Below the pieces are notes generated by a model. That model saw only the letters and a program-made list of their open reading frames with translations. It was not told where the DNA came from and made no database searches. From Streptomyces toxytricini (GTDB taxonomy: Bacteria > Actinomycetota > Actinomycetes > Streptomycetales > Streptomycetaceae), in contig NZ_BMTY01000036.1 of NCBI RefSeq assembly GCF_014649915.1, forward strand, positions 1-42,126: a stretch of 42,126 nt of DNA. Direction: 5' to 3'. How positions within the stretch are numbered: the stretch's first letter is position 1; each line of letters begins with the position of its first letter. Position numbers and translations under genes: made by a program. Shown one piece after another: positions 17,091-24,603 of the stretch.

Positions 17091-17585
17091 ATGAACCGAT
17101 CCGACCGTCGACGACATGGGGCAGCAGCTCTCACGGCCTGCTTCGGCGCCCTCGCTTACACCGTGTCCAAGGTGCACCTGGCATGGGAGCGGGAGCTGGG
17201 GATGCCGGGCTTCCCCGCGCCCGCCGAGTCCTACGCAGCCATTTCCGATGTACGCGCAGCGCAGTGGGGCAACGCGGCCCTGGGATTGCTGATGGCCATC
17301 CTCGCCCTGCTCCTGGCGCGGCCCCCTCGCAGGCGGGCCCTCCGCCTGGCCGTGCTGGCCGCGTCGTGGGCGGGCACAGCCGTGGTGGGTGCGGGCGTCG
17401 CCGGATTCGCCGCCCGCGCGACGGGCCTGGCACCCGCGCTGGGCGCGGTGCCTCCTCGGGCCGCCCCCGCGGCCGCGGCCCTGCTGGTCGGCGCGCTGTG
17501 GGTGGGCGCCTGGGCGGCGGCGACCGTGTCAGCCGCCCGGATACGACGGCCGGCCGAGCGCGTGGACGGTCCGGCCGCTCCGTAG
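17091..17585 (+). CDS. Small integral membrane protein of unknown function
   Basis: A 164 aa protein with four hydrophobic segments (about 10-28, 57-75, 83-107 and 121-146). The conserved-looking region between the first two is HLAWERELGMPGFPAPAESY. The termini are basic. No family is recognised with confidence. ATG 17091 is preceded only by GATGGGG. It is convergent with the epimerase gene; the 57-base gap shows no strong hairpin. Confidence 0.6.
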   Translation: MNRSDRRRHGAAALTACFGALAYTVSKVHLAWERELGMPGFPAPAESYAAISDVRAAQWGNAALGLLMAILALLLARPPRRRALRLAVLAASWAGTAVVGAGVAGFAARATGLAPALGAVPPRAAPAAAALLVGALWVGAWAAATVSAARIRRPAERVDGPAAP

Positions 17586-17642
17586 GCCACCCGGGAGGCG
17601 CCGGGCGAGGCGGCACCGGTGACGCGGGCGCGGGCACGAGGG

Positions 17643-18674
17643 TCAGCGTTGGTGTCTGCGGGCGGGGGTTCCGGCGGCGGCGAGCGGCGGCGTCTCCAGG
17701 CCCGCCCCGTGGCGCAGGCCCGTCAGGAAGTCGGCGACGGCCTCGGTGGACGTGGTGGACGGCGTCCAGGCGAGGTGCTCGCGGGCCCGGCCGGCGTCGA
17801 GCAGCGGCAGCCGCAGGAAGGCGTCGAAGAGCCCGGGGGCTGCGGGGACGAGGCGCATCCGCCAGGCCGCGGCGAGAGCCGCCCGGGCCGCTCCGGGGGG
17901 CAGCGGGATGGTGCGGGCGTGCAGCAGCCGGGCCACGGCTGCCATGTCCAGGACCGGATCGGCGACGAGGTTGAACGCGCCGCGTACGGGGCGGAACACG
18001 GCCTCCCGGTACGCCTGGGCCGCGTCGTCGGTGTGCAGGGCCTGGAAGCGCAGGCCGGTGACGGCCGGAAGGGCGGGGAGCAGGCCCGGCCGGACCAGCC
18101 ACCACGGCAGGAGCGGGCCGGCGAAGATCCGCCGCTGTTCACTGGCGGCAGCCTCCTTGAACAGGAACGCCGGCCGCATCCGGACCACCCGCATTTCGGG
18201 GTGCGCGGGCTGGAAGCCGTCCAGGTAGCGCTCCAGGTAGGCCTTCTCCCGTGTGTAGGCGGCGCCCGGCCAGCCGTGCGTGGGCCAGCTCTCGTCGACG
18301 GGCCGCCCGTCGGGCGGGCCGGGAGCGTACGCGCCGATGGACGAGGCGTGCACCAGGGTGCGGACGCCCGCGCGGGCACAGGCCTCGAAGACGCGGATGC
18401 CGCCCAGGACGTTCGTCCGCCACGTTTCGACGACGTCGTGGGTGGGCTGGAACTTCCACGCAAGGTGGACGACGGCGTCCGCGCCCTCGAAGAGCCCGGT
18501 CAGGTCGGAGTGGCCGGGGTCGATGTCCGCGGCCACCCAGCGCACGCCGGAGATGTCGAGGGCGGGACGGCGCCGGGCGATACCCACCACGTCGGTGACC
18601 CGCAGGTCCGCTGCCAGGGCCCGCACCACGCTGGTGCCGGCGTTGCCGGTGGCACCCGTCACGACGACCCGCAT
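17643..18674 (-). CDS. NAD-dependent epimerase/dehydratase (extended SDR)
   Basis: A 343 aa extended SDR. The Rossmann motif is VVVTGATGNAGTSVVRAL (about 3-20), the Asp pair for NAD is in ADIDPGHSDL, and the catalytic pair is in AAYTREKAYLE (Tyr-x3-Lys). The C-terminal region has several hydrophobic patches. Such proteins act on nucleotide sugars or on lipid/steroid-like substrates; the low similarity to true sugar epimerases here favours an unknown substrate. ATG 18674 starts at the Rossmann strand; upstream sequence in the frame is not family-like. It is divergent from the P450 gene with 217 bases between. Confidence 0.82.
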   Translation of the reverse strand: MRVVVTGATGNAGTSVVRALAADLRVTDVVGIARRRPALDISGVRWVAADIDPGHSDLTGLFEGADAVVHLAWKFQPTHDVVETWRTNVLGGIRVFEACARAGVRTLVHASSIGAYAPGPPDGRPVDESWPTHGWPGAAYTREKAYLERYLDGFQPAHPEMRVVRMRPAFLFKEAAASEQRRIFAGPLLPWWLVRPGLLPALPAVTGLRFQALHTDDAAQAYREAVFRPVRGAFNLVADPVLDMAAVARLLHARTIPLPPGAARAALAAAWRMRLVPAAPGLFDAFLRLPLLDAGRAREHLAWTPSTTSTEAVADFLTGLRHGAGLETPPLAAAGTPARRHQR

Positions 18675-18891
18675 CACGACCACCCCGCCTTCCCGGGGAG
18701 CTCGCGGGCCCGGGCGCAGCCGCCCGCCGCCGCGCACGCGACCGCCGTGGGATGGTGCATCGGAATCGGAGGTCTTGAAGGAGTGGATACAGACATGCCC
18801 CGCGCCTACCCGGGGCGGCCGGGGCAACGCATCCGGGGGACCCGGGGTCGGACAACGTGTGGAAGCGCGTGCTCCGGGTAGCCGCCGGACC

Positions 18892-20175
18892 GTGAATCCA
18901 CTACACGACCGTTCCGTCCGCCTGCCCGACAGCACCCTGCCGCTGCTGCTCCACGGCTACGCCTGGCTGCCCGACCTGTTGCGGGCCGAGGGCCGCCCGC
19001 TGGTGCGGACGCGCCTGATGGGCCGCCCAGCCGTCGCGCTGCACGGGCCCGACGCCGTGCCCTTCTTCTACGACGAGGACAACATCGTGCGGCGTGCGGC
19101 CGTACCGGGCCCGGTGCTCGACACCCTGTTCGGGCGCGGGGCGGTGCACACCCTCGACGGGGAGGCGCACCGCGTACGCAAGGCGATGTTCACGGCCCTG
19201 CTGAAGGACGCCGGCGGGGTCGCGGCCCTGACCGACACCGTCGTCGAGCAGTGGCGGGCCGCCGTGGCCGCCCACCGGGGCGAGCAGGTGGTGCTGTTCG
19301 AGCAGGCGTCCCGCGTCCTGGCCCGCTCGGTGTGTGCCTGGGCGGGGCTGCCGCTCGCCGAGGCGCACGCCCGCCGGATGGCGGCCGACTGCGTCGCCAT
19401 GGTCGACGGCTTCGCGACGCCGGGCCCCCGCCACCTGCGGGCCAGGCGGGCCCGCACCCGGCAGGAGCGCAGCCTGGCCGCCCTGGTAGCGGCCGTCCGG
19501 CGGGGCGACCGGCAGGCCGCGGCCGCGTCGGCGCTGGCGGCAGTCGTGGAGCACCGGGGCGCGGACGGGCAGCCGCTGGACGAGCGGACGGCCGCCGTCG
19601 AGCTGCTGAACGTCATCCGGCCGACCATTGCGATCGCCTGGTTCGTCGTGTTCGCGGCGCACGCCCTGAACCGGCAGCCCGGCCTCTCCCCCGCCCTGCG
19701 GGACGACGACTCCGGCGCGCACCGGGTGCGGTTCGCCCACGAGGTGCGCCGGTTCTACCCGTTCGCGCCGTTCGTCGGCGGGCGGGCCGCCCGGAACACG
19801 AGCTGGCACGGCGAGCCCGTCGAAGCGGGCTGCACGGTCCTGCTCGACGTGTACGGGCAGCACCACGACCCGGCGCTGTGGGGGGACCCGTACGCCTTCC
19901 GGCCGGACCGGTTCGCGGGGCCGCAGCCCCCGGTGGACCTGATCCTCGCGCAGGGCGGCGGGGACGCGGCACGCGGGCACCGCTGCCCCGGCGAGGACAT
20001 CACCGTCAGCGTGCTCGCGGCCCTCTCCGGCGAGCTGGCCCGCTGCCGGCTGGACGTGCCCGCGCAGGACCTGTCGATCCCGTTGTCGCGGATCCCCACG
20101 CTCCCCCGCAGCGGCTTCTCCGCCCGGATCGCCCTGCCCTCCGACCCGCTCGTCGGGACGGCGGCCGCCCGCTGA
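18892..20175 (+). CDS. CYP152-family cytochrome P450 (fatty-acid peroxygenase/decarboxylase type)
   Basis: A 427 aa P450 with CYP152 hallmarks. The haem loop is AQGGGDAARGHRCPGE with ligand Cys365. The substrate-carboxylate arginine Arg243 lies in the I-helix VIRPTIAIAWFVVF where ordinary P450s have the acid-alcohol pair. These enzymes use hydrogen peroxide directly to hydroxylate fatty acids at alpha or beta carbon, or to decarboxylate them to terminal alkenes. Phe80 and His86 in LFGRGAVHTLDG align, from memory, with Phe79 and His85 of the alkene-forming OleT; P450BSbeta and P450SPalpha have Gln at the latter position. GTG 18892 is the first in-frame start consistent with family length. The uracil-glycosylase gene follows 56 bases downstream. 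Confidence 0.88.
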   Translation: MNPLHDRSVRLPDSTLPLLLHGYAWLPDLLRAEGRPLVRTRLMGRPAVALHGPDAVPFFYDEDNIVRRAAVPGPVLDTLFGRGAVHTLDGEAHRVRKAMFTALLKDAGGVAALTDTVVEQWRAAVAAHRGEQVVLFEQASRVLARSVCAWAGLPLAEAHARRMAADCVAMVDGFATPGPRHLRARRARTRQERSLAALVAAVRRGDRQAAAASALAAVVEHRGADGQPLDERTAAVELLNVIRPTIAIAWFVVFAAHALNRQPGLSPALRDDDSGAHRVRFAHEVRRFYPFAPFVGGRAARNTSWHGEPVEAGCTVLLDVYGQHHDPALWGDPYAFRPDRFAGPQPPVDLILAQGGGDAARGHRCPGEDITVSVLAALSGELARCRLDVPAQDLSIPLSRIPTLPRSGFSARIALPSDPLVGTAAAR

Positions 20176-20231
20176 CGTTTGCCGCCGCCCCGGCCGGTGA
20201 AGACGCCGGGCGACCGCAGGAGGTGGCCGAG

Positions 20232-20957
20232 GTGGCGCAGCGAGCACGGGCGGGGCGGCAGGCGGTGAAGGCGGGCACGCAGGACGGGCACGACGGGCAG
20301 GCGTACGACGCCGGCCCCTGGGTGCCCCGTACGGACGACCTCGGCGAACTTGGCCGGGCCGCAGCCGGGTGCCGCGGGTGCCCGCTGTACGCGGCGGCCA
20401 CGCAGACGGTGTTCGGCGAAGGGCCCGGGCGGGCCCGGGTCGTCCTGGTCGGCGAGCAGCCCGGGGACCGGGAGGACCGGGCCGGGGAGCCGTTCGTCGG
20501 ACCGGCGGGCGGCCTGCTGCGCCGTGCGCTGGAGGAAGCGGGGCTGGACCCGTCGGAGGTGTACCTGACGAACGCGGTGAAGCACTTCAAGTTCACGGTG
20601 CCGGAGGGCGGGAAGCGGCGCATCCACAAGGCGCCCGACCTGCGCGAGATGACCGCCTGCCGTCCCTGGCTCACGGCCGAGCTGGCCGCCGTCCGGCCCG
20701 GACTGGTCGTGGCACTCGGCGCCACGGCCGGCCGTGCCCTCCTCGGCGGCCCGTTCCGCGTCGGCGAACACCGCGGTGTACTCCGGCCCTTCCCATCCCC
20801 CGACGGCCCCGGAGCCGGCGGGGCCGCGGCCCTTCCCGACGCCCAATTCCTGGCGACCGTGCACCCCTCTGCCGTCCTCAGGGCCCCGGACCGCGACGCC
20901 GCCTACCGCGGCCTGGTCGCCGACCTGCGCATCGCGGCCTCCGCCCTCCAGGGCTGA
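20232..20957 (+). CDS. udgX: UdgX-type uracil-DNA glycosylase
   Basis: A 241 aa DNA-repair protein of the family 4-like UDG superfamily. Motif A is at residues 74-93 (GEQPGDREDR, then AGEPFVGPAG). The UdgX-specific loop is GGKRRIHK (126-133), with His132 matching the histidine that forms a covalent bond with the uracil site in UdgX. Iron-sulphur ligands visible are Cys47, Cys50 (CRGCPLY) and Cys143 (TACRPWL); VKHFKF (His118) replaces the fourth family-4 cysteine. The C-terminal motif is ATVHPSAVLR. GTG 20232 has AGGAGG upstream at 8 nt and is preferred over GTG 20223. It is convergent with the Rieske gene. Confidence 0.9.
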   Translation: MAQRARAGRQAVKAGTQDGHDGQAYDAGPWVPRTDDLGELGRAAAGCRGCPLYAAATQTVFGEGPGRARVVLVGEQPGDREDRAGEPFVGPAGGLLRRALEEAGLDPSEVYLTNAVKHFKFTVPEGGKRRIHKAPDLREMTACRPWLTAELAAVRPGLVVALGATAGRALLGGPFRVGEHRGVLRPFPSPDGPGAGGAAALPDAQFLATVHPSAVLRAPDRDAAYRGLVADLRIAASALQG

Positions 20958-21018
20958 GCCCCCGGCCCGCTCTCGCGGCGGTCGGGCGCTGCTCGGCCGG
21001 CGGTTCCCATCCGGGCCG

Positions 21019-21918
21019 TCAGTGGTGGCGGCGGAGGCGGGCTTCGATGTGGCCGTCCACAGTGCGGCATTCGAAGGACGGCTGCGGGGACGTCGCCGGG
21101 CCGCGGACGTTCCAGCCGTCCGACAGGCGGAAGACGCTGCCGTGCCAGGGGCAGCGCACGCAGCCGTCGTCGATGTCGCCCTCCGCGAGCGGGCCCGCCA
21201 TGTGCGAGCAGCGGCCCGCGAGGGCGTGCATCTGGCCTCCGGCCTCCCGGACCACCAGCAGTTCCACCCCGGCCAGGTCGGCTCGTACGGCCTGGCCGGC
21301 GGGGAAATCGGAGACCGGGCCGAGGCGGGTCCAGTCCTGGGGGACCAGGTGGGGGACGGCCTCGGCGTGGTTGGCGCCGGACGCCTGCCGGTACGCCAGG
21401 TGCCCGCCGAGGGCTCCGCCGAGGCCGACGGCCGCCAACCCGGCCGTGGAGAGCAGCCGGCCGCGGACGTGGCGGCCGCGCAGGCGGGCGGCCAGGGAGG
21501 CGGCGTAGAGGGACACGGCGGCGATGTTCGACGCGGCGTGGACGAGGCCGACGCGGGACTGCTCCGGCGGCAGCTCCGCCCAGTCGGCCCAGCCGGCCAC
21601 CGCGGCCGGCCCGGCCGCAGCAAGTCCCACGCCGATCAGCAGTTGCGGCTCGGTCCTGCGGCCGGGCACGCAGTCGAGGACGGCGGCGGAGAGCCAGGCT
21701 CCGACGGGGACCTGGACGAGCAGCGGGTGCAGCGGATGCCCGAGGGGCAGGCCGTGCAGGACGTCCCGCGCCCGGCCCAGCGGCACGGCGCGCACCACCC
21801 GGCGGAGGGTGGAGGCGATGCGGTCGGGGGCCGGCCACTGTTCCAGCCGTTCCAGGGCGCGCAGCAGGCTGCGCGAGGCGTCGGAGGGCGGCCGCGGGAC
21901 AAGGGGTTGGCTTCTCAT
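21019..21918 (-). CDS. DUF2231-Rieske fusion membrane protein
   Basis: A 299 aa protein. Residues about 50-175 are a DUF2231-like four-helix membrane domain with the motif GLPLGHPLHPLLVQVPVGAW. Residues about 193-297 are a Rieske [2Fe-2S] domain with Cys237, His239 (CSH) and Cys256, His259 (CPWHGS). It probably moves electrons at the membrane, with the Rieske cluster at one face; partner and substrate are unknown. ATG 21918 gives the family-like start RSQPLVPRPPS. It is convergent with udgX and divergent from the disordered protein at 22096. Confidence 0.85.
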   Translation of the reverse strand: MRSQPLVPRPPSDASRSLLRALERLEQWPAPDRIASTLRRVVRAVPLGRARDVLHGLPLGHPLHPLLVQVPVGAWLSAAVLDCVPGRRTEPQLLIGVGLAAAGPAAVAGWADWAELPPEQSRVGLVHAASNIAAVSLYAASLAARLRGRHVRGRLLSTAGLAAVGLGGALGGHLAYRQASGANHAEAVPHLVPQDWTRLGPVSDFPAGQAVRADLAGVELLVVREAGGQMHALAGRCSHMAGPLAEGDIDDGCVRCPWHGSVFRLSDGWNVRGPATSPQPSFECRTVDGHIEARLRRHH

Positions 21919-22095
21919 GGCCCGGCGTCTACCCCGGCCCGCCGAGGTCTCACCCCTGCGGGCGCGGGTCGTTTCCGGTCGGAGGATCCGGGCAGCCGCA
22001 CCGGTAGGCACGCAGGTACGCGCGTACGACCGCCGGGCCGGCGGTCATGCCCGTGCACGGGACGGCGCGCCCATCCGACAGGAAGGCCCGAGACG

Positions 22096-22338
22096 ATGAC
22101 CCGAGACACCGGAGGACGCCGGCAGCCGGAGCGCGGTGCCGGCTCGGAGGCGGAGCGGCGCAAGCCGACACCTCCCTCGCAGGCTCCCGGCGAGGCCGGC
22201 GACCGTGAGGAGCGCCGGCGCGCCGACGAGGCCGTACGCGGCGGCAGCGGCGAGAGCGGCAAGGGCGGCGGGGGCGGCGGACGCGAGCGCCCCGCCGACG
22301 TCCCGGCCACTCCCCCGCCCGTCGAACCGCCGGACTGA
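22096..22338 (+). CDS. Low-complexity disordered protein
   Basis: An 80 aa protein made almost entirely of Arg, Glu, Gly, Pro and Ala, predicted to be disordered, with a G-rich tract (KGGGGGGRE) and a PPPVEPPD end. No family recognised. The ATG at 22096 is preceded by GGAAGGC, which gives moderate support. It could be a real small basic protein or an accidental open frame in high-GC DNA; I keep it at modest confidence because of spacing and position in the 22.1-23.1 kb gene string. Confidence 0.4.
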   Translation: MTRDTGGRRQPERGAGSEAERRKPTPPSQAPGEAGDREERRRADEAVRGGSGESGKGGGGGGRERPADVPATPPPVEPPD

Positions 22339-22421
22339 GCAGCGGCCCCCACCCGCACCGCGACGACCGGCACCACGACGCCCACCGGCCCGACCGCACG
22401 CGCGCGACCGGAGAGAAGGCG

Positions 22422-22826
22422 ATGACCCTCCAACTGGAACAGTCCCTCGACCCCGGGCACGACGCGGCTGCCGCGGCCAGTGCCCGGAGCGCCACGGGCA
22501 GGTTCCTCAGAGACGCGGCGCAGGCGGGTCGGCCGGTCGCCGCGGCGACGGCGGACATCGTGCTGCTGGTGGTCAGCGAGCTCGTCACCAACGCCGTGCG
22601 GCACACGGAGGGGCCGTGCACCCTGCACCTGGCCCGGTACGAGGCGGGCGTCGGCATCGACGTCAGCGACACCAGCCCGGACCCGCCCGTGCGCCGGCCG
22701 CCGCACGTGGACGGGGCGGGCGGCTGGGGCTGGATCCTGGTCAACCACCTGGCCGAGGAGCTGTCCGTCCGGCCCACGCCGGAGGGCGGCAAGACGGTCC
22801 ACGCGTACATCGCGGACCGCACCTGA
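22422..22826 (+). CDS. ATP-binding protein, HATPase_c (RsbW-type)
   Basis: A 134 aa stand-alone GHKL ATPase. The N-box is at about residues 50-60 (VSELVTNAVRH), followed by VSDTSPDPPVRR and GGWGWILVNHLAEELSV (lid region), then GGKTVHAYI. It is a likely anti-sigma kinase or sequestering factor, related to the ATPases at 1943 and at the C-terminus of the 8804-11110 protein. ATG 22422 has GAGAAGG upstream. It is followed after 43 bases by the DUF4235 gene. No cognate STAS or sigma gene is adjacent. Confidence 0.85.
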   Translation: MTLQLEQSLDPGHDAAAAASARSATGRFLRDAAQAGRPVAAATADIVLLVVSELVTNAVRHTEGPCTLHLARYEAGVGIDVSDTSPDPPVRRPPHVDGAGGWGWILVNHLAEELSVRPTPEGGKTVHAYIADRT

Positions 22827-22869
22827 GTATCGGGAACGGACCCGGGAAACGGAAAGGAACGAGGACGAC

Positions 22870-23136
22870 GTGAACAAGGCCAAGCTCGCCTACCGGCCCG
22901 TCGGAATGGCGCTGGGCGCCACGGGAGGGCTCCTCGCCGGGCTGGTGTTCAAGCAGGTGTGGAAGCTCATGGGCCGCCAGGGCGACGCTCCCGACGCGAT
23001 GGACGAGGACCGCGCCTGGTCGGAGATCCTGATCGCCGCGGCCCTGCAGGGTGCGGTTTTCGCCGCGGTCAAGGCCGCCGTGGACCGGGCCGGTGCGACG
23101 GGCGTGCGCCGGCTCACCGGCCGATGGCCCGCCTGA
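22870..23136 (+). CDS. DUF4235 family membrane protein
   Basis: An 88 aa protein typical of DUF4235: start NKAKLAYRPVGMALG, two hydrophobic segments (about 10-27 and 50-72), the KQVWKLMGR connector and WSEILIAAALQGAVFAAVKAAVDR. DUF4235 function is unknown; the proteins are common in actinomycetes. GTG 22870 is preceded by AAAGGAACGAGG. A perfect hairpin terminator (23159-23190) follows. Confidence 0.85.
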   Translation: MNKAKLAYRPVGMALGATGGLLAGLVFKQVWKLMGRQGDAPDAMDEDRAWSEILIAAALQGAVFAAVKAAVDRAGATGVRRLTGRWPA

Positions 23137-23158
23137 GGACGACGCACGCGACACCGTA

Positions 23159-23190
23159 CGACGCCCCCGGCTCGGAAGCCGGGGGCGTCG
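23159..23190. terminator. Perfect 14-bp hairpin terminator
   Basis: CGACGCCCCCGGCT (23159-23172) pairs without mismatch with AGCCGGGGGCGTCG (23177-23190) around a CGGA loop. It lies between convergent genes, 22 bases after the DUF4235 stop. Confidence 0.85.
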
Positions 23191-23219
23191 GGCTGTGCTG
23201 CGCCGGAGGAGCGCTTGCG

Positions 23220-23468
23220 TCAGTCGTGGCCGGGGCCGGGCCCGCGCGCCGTCCTGCGCTGGGCCTGCGGGCTGGGGCTGAGGGCGTCGCCGGCCTCGCC
23301 GTCGCGGGCGTCCTCGTCGGCGGCGGCGCCCCGCTCTCCGCGGGGCCGTTCGCGACCCGTGCCGCCGGGCTGTTGCGCCCTGTGGTTGCCGGGGCGCCTG
23401 CGCCGGTCCTGCGGGGTGTCGTCGTCGAGCGGGGCGCCGCCGGCGCCTCCCTGGTCCATGTCGTCCAT
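23220..23468 (-). CDS. Small disordered protein, downstream of the LLM gene
   Basis: An 82 aa protein starting MDDMDQGGAGGAPLDDDTPQ, rich in Asp, Arg, Gly and Pro, with no hydrophobic segment; predicted disordered and unrecognised. A good ribosome binding site (GAAAGGAA, 8 nt before the ATG) supports translation. It follows the LLM oxidoreductase gene by 29 bases on the same strand and is likely co-transcribed with it. Confidence 0.5.
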   Translation of the reverse strand: MDDMDQGGAGGAPLDDDTPQDRRRRPGNHRAQQPGGTGRERPRGERGAAADEDARDGEAGDALSPSPQAQRRTARGPGPGHD

Positions 23469-23497
23469 CGTGCACGGTTCCTTTCGCAGTGTTCTCT

Positions 23498-24463
23498 CTA
23501 CAGCTCGCGGAGGGCGGGCAGCAGTTCGGCCTCGGCCCACTGGAGGAACGGCTTCTGGTGGGCGCCGCCGATCTGCACGAGCGCGACCTCGGTGAAGCCG
23601 AGTTCGGCGTACGGGCGCACGGCCGCGACGAAGTCCTCCACGTCCGCGCCGCAGGGGATCGACTTGCCGACGTCCTCGGGACTCACCGCGGCGGTGGCCT
23701 CGGCGAAGGCGGCGGGGCCGCGCAGCTCGGCGTTGACCTGCCAGCCGCCGACCGACCAGCGGAACTGCTCGTGGGCGCGGGCCAGGGCGGCGTCCCGGTC
23801 GGGGTCGTAGCAGACGGGCACCTGTCCGACGCGCGGTTTGCCGGCTCCGCCGTTGCGGTCGAAGTCCTCCAGCAGCCGGCGCTCGGGCTCGATCGCGATG
23901 AGCAGGTCGGCGTGGCGGCCGGCGACGGCGCAGGAGCGGGGGCCGGAGACCGCGATGCCGATCTCCGGGGGCCGGTCCGGCAGGTCGAAGAGCCGCGCGC
24001 TGTCGACGCGGAAGTGCCGGCCGTCGTGGTCGACGGTTTCACCCGCGAGGAGGCGGCGAATGACGACGGCGGCCTCCTCCAGGCGTTCCAGCCGTTCCCG
24101 CGGGGCGGGCCATCCGCGTCCGGTGACGTGCTCGTTGAGGTTCTCGCCGGAGCCCAGGCCGAGACGGAAGCGGCCCTGCGAGAGCAGCTGCATCGTGGCG
24201 GCCTTCTGGGCGACGACCGCCGGGTGGTAGCGGTAGGTCGGGCAGGTCACGTACGTCATGAGCGGTATCCGCTCGGTGGCCTGCGCGGCCGCGCCGAGCA
24301 CGCTCCACGCGTAGGGCGAGTGTCCTTGCTCTTCGAGCCAGGGGAAGTAGTGGTCGGAGATGACGGAGAAGTCGAAGCCCGCGGCCTCGGCGGCCACGAG
24401 GTCGTCGACAAGCGCACGCGGCCCGGACTGCTCGGTCATCATCGTGTATCCGATGCGCACCAT
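23498..24463 (-). CDS. F420-dependent LLM-class oxidoreductase
   Basis: A 321 aa TIM-barrel flavin/F420 oxidoreductase of the TIGR03557-like branch related to F420-dependent glucose-6-phosphate dehydrogenase. The start is VRIGYTMMTEQSGPRALV, with FDFSVISDHYFPW near residue 30, TYVTCPTYRYHPAVVAQ near 70 and RFRLGLGSGENLNEHV near 98. The substrate is unknown; the F420 assumption rests on the subfamily. ATG 24463 is the only reasonable start. It is divergent from the CLC channel gene. Confidence 0.85.
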   Translation of the reverse strand: MVRIGYTMMTEQSGPRALVDDLVAAEAAGFDFSVISDHYFPWLEEQGHSPYAWSVLGAAAQATERIPLMTYVTCPTYRYHPAVVAQKAATMQLLSQGRFRLGLGSGENLNEHVTGRGWPAPRERLERLEEAAVVIRRLLAGETVDHDGRHFRVDSARLFDLPDRPPEIGIAVSGPRSCAVAGRHADLLIAIEPERRLLEDFDRNGGAGKPRVGQVPVCYDPDRDAALARAHEQFRWSVGGWQVNAELRGPAAFAEATAAVSPEDVGKSIPCGADVEDFVAAVRPYAELGFTEVALVQIGGAHQKPFLQWAEAELLPALREL

Positions 24464-24603
24464 GCCCTGCGTCTGACCCGTCCCCCCGGCTTCAAACCCC
24501 GGCCGGGTCCGGAGCCCGCCCGTGCCGCCCGCGGGGGGCGCCCGCTCGTCCGGTCGGAGCAGCCGGACGGGCGGCCGGAGCCCCGAGGATCTTGGATGGC
24601 GGC

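Noticed and set aside
18795..18881. 28-codon reading frame (MPRAYPGRPGQRIRG...) upstream of the P450 gene
   Set aside because: AAGGAG precedes it at 11 bases, but the peptide is Gly/Arg/Pro-rich, has no family and could be a chance frame; I cannot separate it from an uORF.
24464..24520. GGCTTCAAACCCCGG resembling a tRNA T-loop
   Set aside because: No matching acceptor, D or anticodon stems are present.
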